The notes beneath the pieces are model-generated. The model made no database searches, was not told the origin of the DNA, and worked only from the letters and a program-made list of their open reading frames with translations. Below are positions 27,559-37,250 of a DNA stretch of 64,000 nt, piece after piece; within the stretch, counting starts at the first letter, position 1; each line of letters opens with the position of its first letter. Both the position numbers and the translations under genes were made by a program. Source of the stretch: Brevundimonas alba (lineage in GTDB: Bacteria > Pseudomonadota > Alphaproteobacteria > Caulobacterales > Caulobacteraceae); NCBI RefSeq assembly GCF_011927945.1, contig NZ_JAATJM010000002.1, positions 1 through 64,000 of the forward strand. Reading direction: 5' to 3'.

Positions 27559-27770
27559 GGGCGGCGTCAGCTCCGTCTTTTCGGCTCTTTTGAGCGATGG
27601 AGGCGCCGGCGGGCCGCGAGATGGCGACACTCTCGGCCGGCGACCGGGAGAGCTGTCTTTCTACGGGCCGCGGCGGGCGACTTTGGGGCCGAAAAGGTTC
27701 CACCGGGGTGACAGGTGGTCGCAGCGGAGCCGTAAACTCCTGAACGATTTCAACGAATGTGCTCCCCACG

Positions 27771-27802
27771 AAAAAGGCGCGCCGCCCGAAGACGACGCGC
27801 CT
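27771..27802 (-). terminator. Terminator of the GDSL autotransporter gene
   Basis: On the minus strand AGGCGCG (27796-27802 read in reverse) pairs with CGCGCCT (27775-27781) and is followed by a run of T (plus-strand A at 27771-27775). It lies 22 bases past the stop of the autotransporter gene. Confidence 0.7.
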
Positions 27803-27823
27803 GATCCGTTAAATGCGGTCGGG

Positions 27824-29674
27824 CTACTGCAGCGGAATGCTGAAGCTGATCGCGCCGACGTGGCTGTTGGCGGCGTCGCCGAAGCGGCCGCGATAACCGA
27901 ACGACAGGGTGCCGGGGCCGACATCGGCCTCGACGCCAGCAGAAGCGATCATCGAGCCGCCGAACGGATCCTCGATGTCGCGCTCAAGGATCTGCGCCGG
28001 GTTGCCGGCGATGCCGACCCGGACCGCGTCGCTGCTATCGGCGAAGGTGTCGCGATAGCCGCCCTCGACCCAGAAGCTCATGCCCTCGCCGCCGCCTTCG
28101 GCCCGCAGCGAGATTTCGCCGCTGGCCGACTGCACGGTCCGGTCCTCGTACTGGTACTGGGCGGCGATGCCCTGTTCGAAATAGCCGTTCACATCGGTCG
28201 AGACGAAGCTGACCGCGGCCCGCGGCGACAGGGCGATGCCGCCCATGTCGAACCAGGTACCGGCCTGCAGGCGCGCGCCGACGCTGCCGCCGTCGGTGTC
28301 GCCGCTATGGACGATCGGAGCCAGCGAGGTGCGACGCTTGATGTCGTCGTACTGGTCAATCGAGCCGCCCGCCGTGGCGTTGACGAAGACGCCGCCCGAA
28401 CGCCAGCCGGCGTAGATGTCGAAGGCATAGGTCTCGACGTCGAAGTCCATCGCCCCGGCCTCGACCTCGGCGGTGCGGAAGGTGCCGGCCATGCCGAAGC
28501 GCATGCTGTCGGACATGACGTGCTCGAGGCCGACACGTCCACCCCAGCCCGTCGCATCGGCCGCGGCCACGACGCCGCGCGCATCGGTTTCGACGCTGTC
28601 ATAGAGGGCGCCGAAGGTCAGGTGGGTGCCGGGCTCCCACGCAGCGCGCGAGGACAGCCCTTCGCTGGCGATGTCGAGGAGGTCTTCGCGCTGACGGAAG
28701 CCGGTCTCGGCCTGAACCGTCGATTGGGCGCCAAGGTCGCCGTAGTAGAGGTAGTCGTCGGCCAGCGCCGCGATCAGCCGGTGACCGGCCGCCGTCGGGT
28801 GGACGCCGTCCCAGTACAGATAGCTGTCCGGGTTGGCGCAGACCGTCATGGCGACCTGGTTGAAGCAGGAGTCATGGGCGTTGGTCAGGCCGAAGATGCC
28901 CGGGTTGCCCGCCAGGGTGTCGCTGATCTTGTACAGGTCCATCAGGATGATGTTGCTGTTGGGATTGGCGGCGGCGACGGTGAACAGACCAGCCGACAGG
29001 GCCGAGTTGAAGGTCGTGCCGGCGAAGTCGGCGAGGGGGCCGAGCGCGGCGCCCGCCCCTTGGTTGAACTGGGGCGTGATGCCGAGACGGGGCAGGTTGG
29101 TGACCAGGACGGTGCCGGCGCCGGCGCCGGCCACCGAATTGACGATGAAGTTGATGTCGGCGGCCGCGGCCAGCGCAGTCGGCTGGACGAAGGCCTGCGG
29201 ATTGGTCACGGCCTGCTGGGCCGGCGGCAGGACCGCGAAGGCCGTGAGGCGCTGGAACAGGTTGTTGGCGCCGCCGAGGACGCTGACCAGGTCATTGGCG
29301 CCGAAGGTGCCGCCCGCGCCCGTATAGGCCAGCAGCTGGTTGCGCATGCCCGGAGGGTTGGCGGCGTTGTCCGTGCGGGCGCCGCCGAAGGCGTAGTTGA
29401 CGCTGCCCGTCACCGGCGCGCCGGCGGTGAAGCGGCCTGCGTTGAAGCCCAGCAGTTCGGTGAACACCGGGCCGTTTGAGAATCGACCCTGGTAGTAGGG
29501 CGGGGAGGCAGGCTGGGTGTTGCCCGTGACGGCATACAGGTTGCCGTTGTCGCTCAGGCTGTCGCCGAAGACGACGAGGCGGGTGTAGGTTTGCGCGCTG
29601 GCGGCCGAGGCGAAAGCGCCCACGGCGGCGACGGCGAGCGCGGCGGCGGCCGCGTTGCGCAGGAAACGAGACAT
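27824..29674 (-). CDS. GDSL esterase/lipase autotransporter
   Basis: A 616-residue outer-membrane protein. A signal peptide (about 1-27, ending ASAASA) is followed by a GDSL/SGNH hydrolase domain (about 29-330) with nucleophile S39 in FGDSLSDNG, the GGARTDN block and the catalytic DGVHPTAAGH near 305. The last ~270 residues have the alternating pattern of an autotransporter beta-barrel. This is the EstA type: the esterase is displayed on the cell surface while anchored by the barrel. EstA-like enzymes act on lipids and affect motility and surfactant production in other bacteria; the substrate here is unknown. It has its own terminator. Confidence 0.9.
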   Translation of the reverse strand: MSRFLRNAAAAALAVAAVGAFASAASAQTYTRLVVFGDSLSDNGNLYAVTGNTQPASPPYYQGRFSNGPVFTELLGFNAGRFTAGAPVTGSVNYAFGGARTDNAANPPGMRNQLLAYTGAGGTFGANDLVSVLGGANNLFQRLTAFAVLPPAQQAVTNPQAFVQPTALAAAADINFIVNSVAGAGAGTVLVTNLPRLGITPQFNQGAGAALGPLADFAGTTFNSALSAGLFTVAAANPNSNIILMDLYKISDTLAGNPGIFGLTNAHDSCFNQVAMTVCANPDSYLYWDGVHPTAAGHRLIAALADDYLYYGDLGAQSTVQAETGFRQREDLLDIASEGLSSRAAWEPGTHLTFGALYDSVETDARGVVAAADATGWGGRVGLEHVMSDSMRFGMAGTFRTAEVEAGAMDFDVETYAFDIYAGWRSGGVFVNATAGGSIDQYDDIKRRTSLAPIVHSGDTDGGSVGARLQAGTWFDMGGIALSPRAAVSFVSTDVNGYFEQGIAAQYQYEDRTVQSASGEISLRAEGGGEGMSFWVEGGYRDTFADSSDAVRVGIAGNPAQILERDIEDPFGGSMIASAGVEADVGPGTLSFGYRGRFGDAANSHVGAISFSIPLQ

Positions 29675-29763
29675 CGAAAAATCCTCCCTCGGCCGTCACT
29701 TGCGACCGTTGCGGGCACTCTGCGCCCGATTCCGCGCCGCGCAAGATGCCGCCGGGGAAGCTT

Positions 29764-31650
29764 TCACTGCAGCATGCGGAAACGCAGCGTTCCGGCAACA
29801 CTCTTCAGGGCCTTGAGCGCGGCTGGATCGTAGTCGCGGTCGACGTCGGTGATGACATAGCCGGTGCGTTCGTCGGTCTTCAGGTGCTGGCCCAGGATGT
29901 TCAGCCCGGCCGCCGCCAAGGCGCGGTTCAGCTCGGCCAGAACGCCGGGCTGGTTGCGGTGGATGTGCAGGATGCGGTGGGCTCCGGAAACCTCGGCCAG
30001 TTGCACGTTCGGCAGGTTGACGCAGAAGGTGGTGTCGCCCCGGTTCAGATAGGCGAGCAGCCGCTCGGCGGCGAACTCGGCAATGGCCTCCTGCGCCTCT
30101 TCGGTGGAGCCCCCGATGTGCGGGGTCAGGATGACGTTCTTCAGGCCGCGCAGGGGGCTGTCGAACGGGTCCGCGTTGGTCGCGGGCTCGTCGGGGAAGA
30201 CGTCGATGGCCGCGCCGCCGATCCGGCCCGAGCCGAGCGCCTGCGCCAGCGCCCCGACATCGACCACATGGCCACGCGACAGGTTCAGCAGGAGAGCGCC
30301 CGGCTTCATCCGCGACAGCTCGGCGGCGCCGATCAGGGCGGTGTTCTCGGTGCGACCGTCGACGTGCAGGCTGACCGCGTCGCTCTCTGCGAGAAGGGCC
30401 TCAAGCGAGTGCATCCGCTTGGCATTGCCGAGCGCCAGCCGCTCCGTCAGGTCGTGGAAGATGACCCGCATGCCCAGCGCCTCGGCCAGAACCGACAGCT
30501 GGGAGCCGATGGCTCCGTAGCCGACGATGCCCAGCGTCTTGCCACGCAACTCGCGCGACCCGGTGGCGGACTTGTTCCACTCGCCGCGGTGCATGGCGGT
30601 GGACTTGTCGGCGACGTCGCGGAGCAGGGCGATGGTCAGGCCCACGGCGAGCTCCACCACGGAGCGGGTGTTGGAATAGGGGGCGTTGAAGACGGCCACG
30701 CCGCGCCCGGCGGCTGCGTCGAGGTCGATCTGGTTGGTGCCGATGCAGAAGGCGGCGACGGCCATCAGCTTGTCGGCGGCGTCGAGGACGCGGGCGCTGA
30801 CCTGCGTCTTGGAGCGGACGCCGAGGACGTGGACGCCCCGGATGCGGTCGATCAGGGCGTCCTCGCCCAGGGCGCCCTTCACCGTCTCGACCTGATAGCC
30901 GGCGGCTTCGAGGCGTTCGACGGCGGCGGGGTGGACGGCCTCCAGCAGCAGCATCCGCATCCGGCTGCGCGGATAGGACCAGCGGCCTGACAGGCCTTCG
31001 AGGTGCAGCAGTTCATCGATGGAGCGGACCTCGGCGTCGGCGGCGGCGACGGCGCGCTCGCGGCGGACGATCTCGGTGAAGGCGTAGAAGCGGTCGGCGG
31101 CGCCGGCCTGCTTCACCTCCGCGTCGGTCCAGCCGTCACCGATCATGACCACGGGGCCGGGGAGGGCGAGGGCCTTCAGCGCCTCGGCCTTGCCGAAGGG
31201 GGCCAGCAGGGGGCTGTCGGCGACGCCGGTGACCCGGCCCCCGGCGTCGTAGATCAGGTCGTTGGCGATGACGCGGTCGGGGGGCACGCCGAGGTTCTCG
31301 GCGACGCCGGCGATGACCTCGCGAAAGCCGCCGGAGACGATGACGATCTGGCCGCCTCGCTCGTGGAAGAAGCCCATGTTGCGGATTACGGATTCTGTGA
31401 CCCTCAGAACGGCCTCCGCGGCCAGCGCCTGAATGTGGGACCGGGTCAGGGGCAGGAGGGCGAGGCGGCGCTTCAGGGCCTCGGCGAAGGGAAATTCGCC
31501 GGACATGGCGAGGTCGGTCAGCCGCTCGATTTCCACGCGGGTGGAGGGGGCGTCGGGGCTTTCCTCGAGAGCCAGTTCGGCCAGCAACTCGAGGGTTTCG
31601 AAGTCGACGAGGGTCGAGTCGAAGTCGAAGACATAGGTCGCGTCAGCCAT
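29764..31650 (-). CDS. Phosphoserine phosphatase-phosphoglycerate dehydrogenase fusion (SerB-SerA)
   Basis: A 628-residue protein joining two serine-biosynthesis enzymes. Residues 1-220 are a HAD phosphatase with DFDST (D9 and D11), S106 in VSGGF, K154 and GDGWTD (171-176), as in SerB. Residues 232-545 are a D-3-phosphoglycerate dehydrogenase with the Rossmann loop GYGAIG (377-382) and catalytic R459, E488 and H511. An ACT domain (about 560-628) closes the chain and probably gives serine feedback. Steps 1 and 3 of the pathway would thus be in one polypeptide. The ATG at 31650 is preferred over a GTG six codons upstream. There is no frameshift or linker stop between the parts. Confidence 0.88.
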   Translation of the reverse strand: MADATYVFDFDSTLVDFETLELLAELALEESPDAPSTRVEIERLTDLAMSGEFPFAEALKRRLALLPLTRSHIQALAAEAVLRVTESVIRNMGFFHERGGQIVIVSGGFREVIAGVAENLGVPPDRVIANDLIYDAGGRVTGVADSPLLAPFGKAEALKALALPGPVVMIGDGWTDAEVKQAGAADRFYAFTEIVRRERAVAAADAEVRSIDELLHLEGLSGRWSYPRSRMRMLLLEAVHPAAVERLEAAGYQVETVKGALGEDALIDRIRGVHVLGVRSKTQVSARVLDAADKLMAVAAFCIGTNQIDLDAAAGRGVAVFNAPYSNTRSVVELAVGLTIALLRDVADKSTAMHRGEWNKSATGSRELRGKTLGIVGYGAIGSQLSVLAEALGMRVIFHDLTERLALGNAKRMHSLEALLAESDAVSLHVDGRTENTALIGAAELSRMKPGALLLNLSRGHVVDVGALAQALGSGRIGGAAIDVFPDEPATNADPFDSPLRGLKNVILTPHIGGSTEEAQEAIAEFAAERLLAYLNRGDTTFCVNLPNVQLAEVSGAHRILHIHRNQPGVLAELNRALAAAGLNILGQHLKTDERTGYVITDVDRDYDPAALKALKSVAGTLRFRMLQ

Positions 31651-31816
31651 GGCGCGACCTTGGCTCACCCTCGCAGGTGCAGCAACGTCGGACCGACTGT
31701 TCGCAAGAAAACAGGGTCCAAAGAGTCCGAAGAGTCGGTTTTGCTCCCCGGCGGCCTCGTCACACGAAACCGCGAGACACAGGCTAGCAGACGGCTACGT
31801 CAATATCGGTCGCAGG

Positions 31817-33223
31817 TCAGAACCGGCCGAGGCTGCGCAGCTTGCTGTCAGGCCGACGGGCGTCGAGGGCGGCGGCGCCCACCGCGGCCGCGATGGTGGC
31901 AAGGGCGAGGATGGCGCCGCCTTCCTTTGCGTGCTCGCGGGCATAGGAGCCGGCCTCGGTGGCGTAATGGCGGGCCCGCTTCCCGTGCTTCTTCAACGCC
32001 TTGCGCGACGAGTGTCGGGTGTCGTGGAGGAAGCGACGCGAGCGATGGCCGGCCTCGTCGCCGAACTCGGCGGCGCGTTCGCCGGCCTCCGTCAGGCCGT
32101 GACGGACCGTCTCGCTGAGGTCCTCGAACCGGCTGCGGAGGCCGTCGGTGTCGATCCAGCCGCGCGGATTGAAGCGGCCGCGCAGGTTGTCGAGCCGGGT
32201 CGGGCCGGTGCGCTGGTTCAGCAGCAGGGTGGCGAGGCCGACACCCGCGAGGATGGCGACGACGCCGGCGGCGATGCCGGGGTGTTTGCGGACTTCGGCG
32301 AGGGCGGAGAACTGTCGAACCATGGGGTAGTGGACCTCTTCGTCGAGACCGTCCTCGGTCGGGTCGTAGAGCCCGTCCTCGTCCGGCAGCCAGGCGGAAC
32401 GCCTGTCCCGCATGAGGCTAGGAGCGAACCGCGCGAAAAGAGGTTCCGCCAGTCCCGGCAGGGCCGAGTAGAAGCTGGCGATCAGCCGTCCGCCGCCGCC
32501 CACGGTGATTTCCCGGATCGGATGCTCGGCGCAGTACAGGATGGTGTCCGCCACCACATGGGTCGCATAGACCGGTTGCGGATTGTGCATGGCCTGACCC
32601 GTCAGATTGCGGGCATGCCGGTTGTAGGGCGTGTCGATGGCGCTGGGCTTGACCAGGCTGACGGTGATCGGCGCGCCGTCGCGCATCAGCTCCATGCGGA
32701 AGGCATTGGTGAAGCCCTTCACCGCATGTTTGGACGCCGAATAGACGCCCTGTACCGGGATCGGCGCGTCGGACAAGATCGAGCCGACGTTGATGATCGC
32801 TCCGCCGCCCGGCCGCTCGCGCAGGTGTTCGGATGCGACGATGGAGCCGTTCACCACGCCCCAGTAGTTGGTCTCGAACAGCCGCCGCTGGTCCTCCAGT
32901 GTGGTCTCGCGGATCTCGCCGAAGATCGAGATGCCGGCGTTGTTCACCCAGGTGTCGAAGCCGCCAAACAGCCGCACGCATTTCTGCGCCGCCTCGGTCA
33001 GGGCGTCGTGGTCCGCCACGTCGGCGACGGCCCAGGCCGCCCGCGCGCCGGTGGCCTGAAGCTCTTCGGTCAGGGCCTTCAGATCGTTCTCGCCGCGCGC
33101 GATCAGGAAGACGCAGGCCCCGGCCCGGGCGGCGCGCCGCGCCACCGCCAGGCCGATGCCCGAGGTCGCGCCGGTGACCACGATGGCCTGCTGCTTCAGG
33201 GGCTTGAGCGTCGCTTTGGTCAT
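31817..33223 (-). CDS. SDR-family oxidoreductase with membrane-anchored C-terminal extension
   Basis: A 468-residue protein. The first ~260 residues are a classical short-chain dehydrogenase with cofactor motif TGATSGIG (17-24), NNAG (94-97) and the catalytic Y161-x3-K165. About 200 extra residues follow: a hydrophobic segment (316-335), a charged amphipathic stretch (345-430, rich in Arg, His, Ala and Glu) and a second hydrophobic segment (436-454). SDR proteins with such tails occur in proteobacteria, but their substrate is unknown. The tail suggests membrane attachment. ATG 33223 puts the Rossmann fold at the N-terminus. Confidence 0.82.
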   Translation of the reverse strand: MTKATLKPLKQQAIVVTGATSGIGLAVARRAARAGACVFLIARGENDLKALTEELQATGARAAWAVADVADHDALTEAAQKCVRLFGGFDTWVNNAGISIFGEIRETTLEDQRRLFETNYWGVVNGSIVASEHLRERPGGGAIINVGSILSDAPIPVQGVYSASKHAVKGFTNAFRMELMRDGAPITVSLVKPSAIDTPYNRHARNLTGQAMHNPQPVYATHVVADTILYCAEHPIREITVGGGGRLIASFYSALPGLAEPLFARFAPSLMRDRRSAWLPDEDGLYDPTEDGLDEEVHYPMVRQFSALAEVRKHPGIAAGVVAILAGVGLATLLLNQRTGPTRLDNLRGRFNPRGWIDTDGLRSRFEDLSETVRHGLTEAGERAAEFGDEAGHRSRRFLHDTRHSSRKALKKHGKRARHYATEAGSYAREHAKEGGAILALATIAAAVGAAALDARRPDSKLRSLGRF

Positions 33224-33371
33224 GAAACCGCCGGCTGGATGGGGTCTGGAAGAGTCATCAGGAACGGGGGCCTGACCCCGCCGGTTCCTGCTGTAGCACG
33301 CTGCCCTTACCATCTGCGATACGGGCGCCTATCTTGCGGCGCTTCCGCACAATCACCTTTCGAGGACCGCC

Positions 33372-34298
33372 GTGACCGATCACGCGCCCGCCGCTCCCCA
33401 CGCGCCTCTGGCCGACAATCTGGCCGCCGCCTTCCAGATCGAGGGCTGGCCGGTGCGCGGCCGTCTGGTCCGGCTGGGCGACGCCATCGACTCCATCCTG
33501 TCGGCCCATGCCTACCCGGAGCCGGTCGCCGCCCTGCTGGGCGAGGCCTGCGCCCTGGCGGCGCTGATCGGCTCCAGCCTCAAGTTCGAGGGCCGGCTGA
33601 TCGTGCAGGCGCAGGGCGACGGGCCTGTCCGCTACGTCGTCGCCGACTACGACACCCAGGGTCATATGCGCGGCTACTGCCGGTTCGACGAAGCCGAGGT
33701 GGCCGAGGCCTCTCAAGGCTTCGCGCGTCCCGGCGCGAAGACCCTGCTGGGCGACGGCGTGTTCGTCATGACGCTGGACCGCGGGCCGGACTTCGAGCGC
33801 ACCCAGGGCATCACGCCGATCGAGGGCGAGAGCCTGTCGCTGGCCGCCGAACACTATTTCCAGCAGTCGGAGCAGATCCCGACCAAGGTGCGTCTGGCCG
33901 TCGGCGCCGTCACGACCGACGCCGGCACGGTGTGGCGCGCGGGCGGGGCGCTGATCCAGCTGATCGCCGGCGACGAGGCGCGCGGCGAGACGACGGAGAC
34001 CTGGGACCGCTCGCGGGCTCTGTTCCAGACGCTGGGCGACGATGAACTGGTCGACCCCACCATCTCGCCCGAAACCCTGCTGTTCCGCCTGTTCCACGAG
34101 GACGGCGTTCGGCTGGAGGATGCGCGGGCGTTGCAGGCGGTGTGCCGCTGTTCGAAGGACCGCATCGGCGCGGTGCTCGCCTCGTTCAGCGCGGAAGAGC
34201 GCTCGGAGATGGTCGAGGACGACGGAAAGATCCGGGTGACGTGCGAATACTGCGCCAGCGTCTATGAGCTGGAGCCGGAAGAGATCGTGGCCGGCTGA
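33372..34298 (+). CDS. hslO: Hsp33 redox-regulated chaperone
   Basis: A 308-residue cytoplasmic holdase of the Hsp33 family. The N-terminal chaperone domain contains GSSLKFEGRLIVQAQGDGPV, and the C-terminal zinc site has the CRC and CEYC pairs (near 257-259 and 290-293) that coordinate zinc when reduced. Under oxidative stress the cysteines form disulfides, zinc leaves and the protein holds unfolded clients. Both cysteine pairs are intact. It is divergent from the SDR gene with about 150 bases between starts. Confidence 0.93.
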   Translation: MTDHAPAAPHAPLADNLAAAFQIEGWPVRGRLVRLGDAIDSILSAHAYPEPVAALLGEACALAALIGSSLKFEGRLIVQAQGDGPVRYVVADYDTQGHMRGYCRFDEAEVAEASQGFARPGAKTLLGDGVFVMTLDRGPDFERTQGITPIEGESLSLAAEHYFQQSEQIPTKVRLAVGAVTTDAGTVWRAGGALIQLIAGDEARGETTETWDRSRALFQTLGDDELVDPTISPETLLFRLFHEDGVRLEDARALQAVCRCSKDRIGAVLASFSAEERSEMVEDDGKIRVTCEYCASVYELEPEEIVAG

Positions 34299-34460
34299 CG
34301 TCGGTAGCGAAGGGCCGCAGTTTGAGGATGCGGCGTCGTGGTGGTGAAAGCACGCCGAGCGCTGACGGCAATAGACTTCGCTCGCAAATCCGTGTTCGGA
34401 GCGCCGTTGCCGGGTCGGATTCTACTGGATTAAGGTTCTCCATCTGAGGTGGAGTGACCC

Positions 34461-37247
34461 ATGCCGACCTATACCGGAACGAACGCAGCCGAGACGCTGA
34501 CCGGCTCCAGCGGCGACGATTTCATCGATGGCCGGGGCGGCGCCGACACTCTGTTCGGCCTCGAGGGCGCGGACAATTTCTTCTACCGCACCGGGCGGGG
34601 CTTCATATCCAGCGGGGACGGCGACGGCGCTGACGTAATCGACGGCGGCGCCGATATCGACCGGTTCGAGGTCCAGGGCGACGAGCTCGAGGAGCGCTGG
34701 GGCAGCAACAGCTACACCAACGTTGCGTTCTATGGTCTGACGGCCGGGGCGGGCGGCGACGTCTCGTTCACTACCACTCAGGTGTCCGGCTTCTATGGCG
34801 AGCCCGGCGGCTCGACCGACACGCGGGTGGTGACCCTGCGAAACGTGGAGACGATCACCTTCAACTTCACCCACAACCCGCCTTCGCCGCCGTTCAGCCC
34901 GACCGGCAGCTTCGGCTGGAGCTATTCGACAAACGACGTGCTGACGATCGGCGACCTGACCGGGACCGGAATGACGGGCCGGATCGACTTCGACGGTGGG
35001 CATGGCGACGACCAGCTGATGGCGGGCGCGGCGACGAACCAGATACTGGCGCGCGGCGGCGTCGGCGCCGACCGGCTGACCACGGGCTCCGGGAACGATC
35101 TGATCTACGGCGAGGACGGCAACGACATCATTATCGGCGGCGCGGGCGCGAACGCGATTTCGGGCGGCGCCGGGCAGGATACGGTGGACTATTCCGGCGT
35201 CGGCCAGGGCGTCACCGTCAACCTGAACTCCGGTGTGGCCAGCAGCAACGGCTATGGGGCGCAGGACACGCTGACGGAGGTCGAGAACCTGATCGGCTCA
35301 TCTCTCAACGATGTGCTGATCGGCAACGCATCTGCAAACCGACTGACCGGCGGGGCCGGCAGCGACTATCTGATCGGACTGGGCGGCGACGACATTCTGG
35401 ACGGCGGCGCCGGGGCCCTCAACTCCCTTCAGGGCGGACTGGGCGACGACAGCTATACCGTGTGGAATACCGGGGACACGCTGACAGAGTTCGCGGGCGA
35501 GGGAACGGACGAGGTCCGCACGAACCTCATCGCCTATACGCTGAGGGATAATTTCGAGAACCTGATCTTCAACGGCGCGGGCGCCTTCACCGGGCGCGGC
35601 AACGCGTCGGCGAACCGTATCTATGGCGGCGCGCTGGTCGACAGCCTCTACGGCGAAGCCGGCGACGACGTTCTGACGGGCTACGGCGGCTCCGACATCC
35701 TGTATGGCGGCGCCGGTAACGACATTCTGGACGGCGGCGCGTTCAGTGGCGACACGGCCAGCTATCAGTTCGCGGCGTCCGGTGTCTTCGTCACGCTCGA
35801 TCAGGCGACGCCCCAGGCCACGAACGACGGCGACGGCGGGGTGGACACCCTGATCGACATCGAGAACCTGACCGGCTCGAACTTCAACGACGTGCTGATC
35901 GGCAACGGTCTGGCGAATGTGCTTGTCGGCGGCACGGGCAGCGACACCCTGATCGGTCTGGCGGGCAATGACGTCATGTCGGGCGGCGTCGGGGCGGCGA
36001 ACGAGTTGCAGGGCGGATTTGGGGACGACCGTTATCTGGTCTCGGCGGTCGGCGACACCCTGATCGAGTTCGCGGGCCAGGGCGCCGACACCGTCGAGGT
36101 GACGCTGCAGTCCTACACGCTCAAGGACCATTTCGAGGGCCTGAAGTTCATCGGAGTCGGAGCGTTCACCGGCTTCGGCAACAGCGGCGACAACGGCGTG
36201 ATCGGCGGGGCGGGCGGCGACACTCTCTCGGGCCTCGATGGCAATGACGTCCTCGGGGGCGAAGGTGGCGACGACACCCTGTGGGGCGGCGCCGGAATGG
36301 ACCGCCTGATCGGAGGATCCGGCGCGGACACCCTGAACGGCGGCGACGGCAACGATACGCTGGAAGGCGAGGGCGACTCGGATCTGATGCGGGGCGGCCT
36401 CGGCAACGACATCCTTGACGGGGGCGGCGGCGAAGGGATCGACATCGCCGACTTCAGCGACGGAACGACCGGCCTGACCCTGCGGGTGACCGGGGCCAAC
36501 AACGACGGTCGGGGTGGCACTGACACCCTGTCGAACATGGAAGGGCTGATCGGCACAGCCTTCAACGACACGCTGATCGGAGGCGGAGAAAATAGCGTCC
36601 TGTCCGGCGGACTGGGGTCTGACCTGCTGCTCGGCTTCGGCGGCGCCGACGTCCTCGACGGAGGGACGGGGCTCGCCAACCAGATGCAGGGAGGAACAGG
36701 CAACGACCGCTACATTGTCCGGGTCGCGGGCGACACCTTGATCGAGGCCGCGGGCGAGGGGGAGGACACCGTCGAGACCACGCTGACGACCTATACGCTG
36801 CGGGCTAATTTCGAGCGGCTGAGCTTCATCGGTGCGGGCGCGTTCACCGGGACCGGCAACGCCCTGGACAATGTCATGATCGGCGGCTCGGGCGCGGATG
36901 TCCTGACCGGTCTCGGCGGCAACGACAACCTCAGCGGCGGCCAGGGTTCGGACGTCGCGGTCGTGTCGGGCGTGGCGGCGGACTATTCCGTGGTCTTCTC
37001 GGGCGGAGGCTTCATCGTCACCGACAGCGTCGCCGGGCGCGACGGCGTCGACATCCTGTTCGACATCGAGCGCATCCGGTTCAGCGACGGGACCTATATG
37101 GACCTGACGCCGCCCGCGCCGTCGCCCGCCGCCGCCCTGCTGGAGCAGACGCTCGCCGTGCTGGACGCGCCCGCGGGTCTGGCGACGCGCACGGACGATA
37201 TCGCCCTGACGCTGCCGCACGCCTCGAGCGACTGGGACGCCTGGTAG
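34461..37247 (+). CDS. RTX-type calcium-binding repeat protein, probably type I secreted
   Basis: A 928-residue acidic protein made almost entirely of glycine/aspartate-rich nonapeptide repeats of the GGxGxDxLx type that form calcium-filled beta-rolls. There is no N-terminal signal peptide; the chain starts [20 protein letters not shown]. The last ~75 residues have a different composition and end DWDAW, as expected for a type I secretion signal. No catalytic domain is visible. Three modules containing a conserved YTLR-NFE-L-F-GAGAFTG block are repeated. It could be an adhesin, a surface-layer component or a biofilm matrix protein. No HlyB/HlyD-type genes are nearby. The start has GAGGTGGAG upstream. 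Confidence 0.85.
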   Translation: MPTYTGTNAAETLTGSSGDDFIDGRGGADTLFGLEGADNFFYRTGRGFISSGDGDGADVIDGGADIDRFEVQGDELEERWGSNSYTNVAFYGLTAGAGGDVSFTTTQVSGFYGEPGGSTDTRVVTLRNVETITFNFTHNPPSPPFSPTGSFGWSYSTNDVLTIGDLTGTGMTGRIDFDGGHGDDQLMAGAATNQILARGGVGADRLTTGSGNDLIYGEDGNDIIIGGAGANAISGGAGQDTVDYSGVGQGVTVNLNSGVASSNGYGAQDTLTEVENLIGSSLNDVLIGNASANRLTGGAGSDYLIGLGGDDILDGGAGALNSLQGGLGDDSYTVWNTGDTLTEFAGEGTDEVRTNLIAYTLRDNFENLIFNGAGAFTGRGNASANRIYGGALVDSLYGEAGDDVLTGYGGSDILYGGAGNDILDGGAFSGDTASYQFAASGVFVTLDQATPQATNDGDGGVDTLIDIENLTGSNFNDVLIGNGLANVLVGGTGSDTLIGLAGNDVMSGGVGAANELQGGFGDDRYLVSAVGDTLIEFAGQGADTVEVTLQSYTLKDHFEGLKFIGVGAFTGFGNSGDNGVIGGAGGDTLSGLDGNDVLGGEGGDDTLWGGAGMDRLIGGSGADTLNGGDGNDTLEGEGDSDLMRGGLGNDILDGGGGEGIDIADFSDGTTGLTLRVTGANNDGRGGTDTLSNMEGLIGTAFNDTLIGGGENSVLSGGLGSDLLLGFGGADVLDGGTGLANQMQGGTGNDRYIVRVAGDTLIEAAGEGEDTVETTLTTYTLRANFERLSFIGAGAFTGTGNALDNVMIGGSGADVLTGLGGNDNLSGGQGSDVAVVSGVAADYSVVFSGGGFIVTDSVAGRDGVDILFDIERIRFSDGTYMDLTPPAPSPAAALLEQTLAVLDAPAGLATRTDDIALTLPHASSDWDAW
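35305..36960 (+). repeat. Three repeated RTX super-modules in the coding sequence
   Basis: Long modules of about 580-680 bases begin near 35305, 35884 and 36560. Each starts with an ND(V/T)LIG motif, runs through several nonapeptide repeats and a GD(T)L-EFAG-type block, and reaches a YTL(R/K)-x-FE block ending GAGAFTG or GVGAFTG. The similarity is at protein level; DNA copies have diverged, so this is an old duplication rather than a recent one. Confidence 0.7.
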
Positions 37248-37250
37248 GGT

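Noticed and set aside
35298..37220. 640-residue minus-strand frame opposite the RTX gene
   Set aside because: It mirrors the repeated glycine/aspartate codons of the RTX gene and has no family motif or ribosome-binding site.
34461..37247. Possible CRISPR array or satellite repeat
   Set aside because: The repetition is at protein level with a period of nine residues and divergent DNA, inside one open frame.
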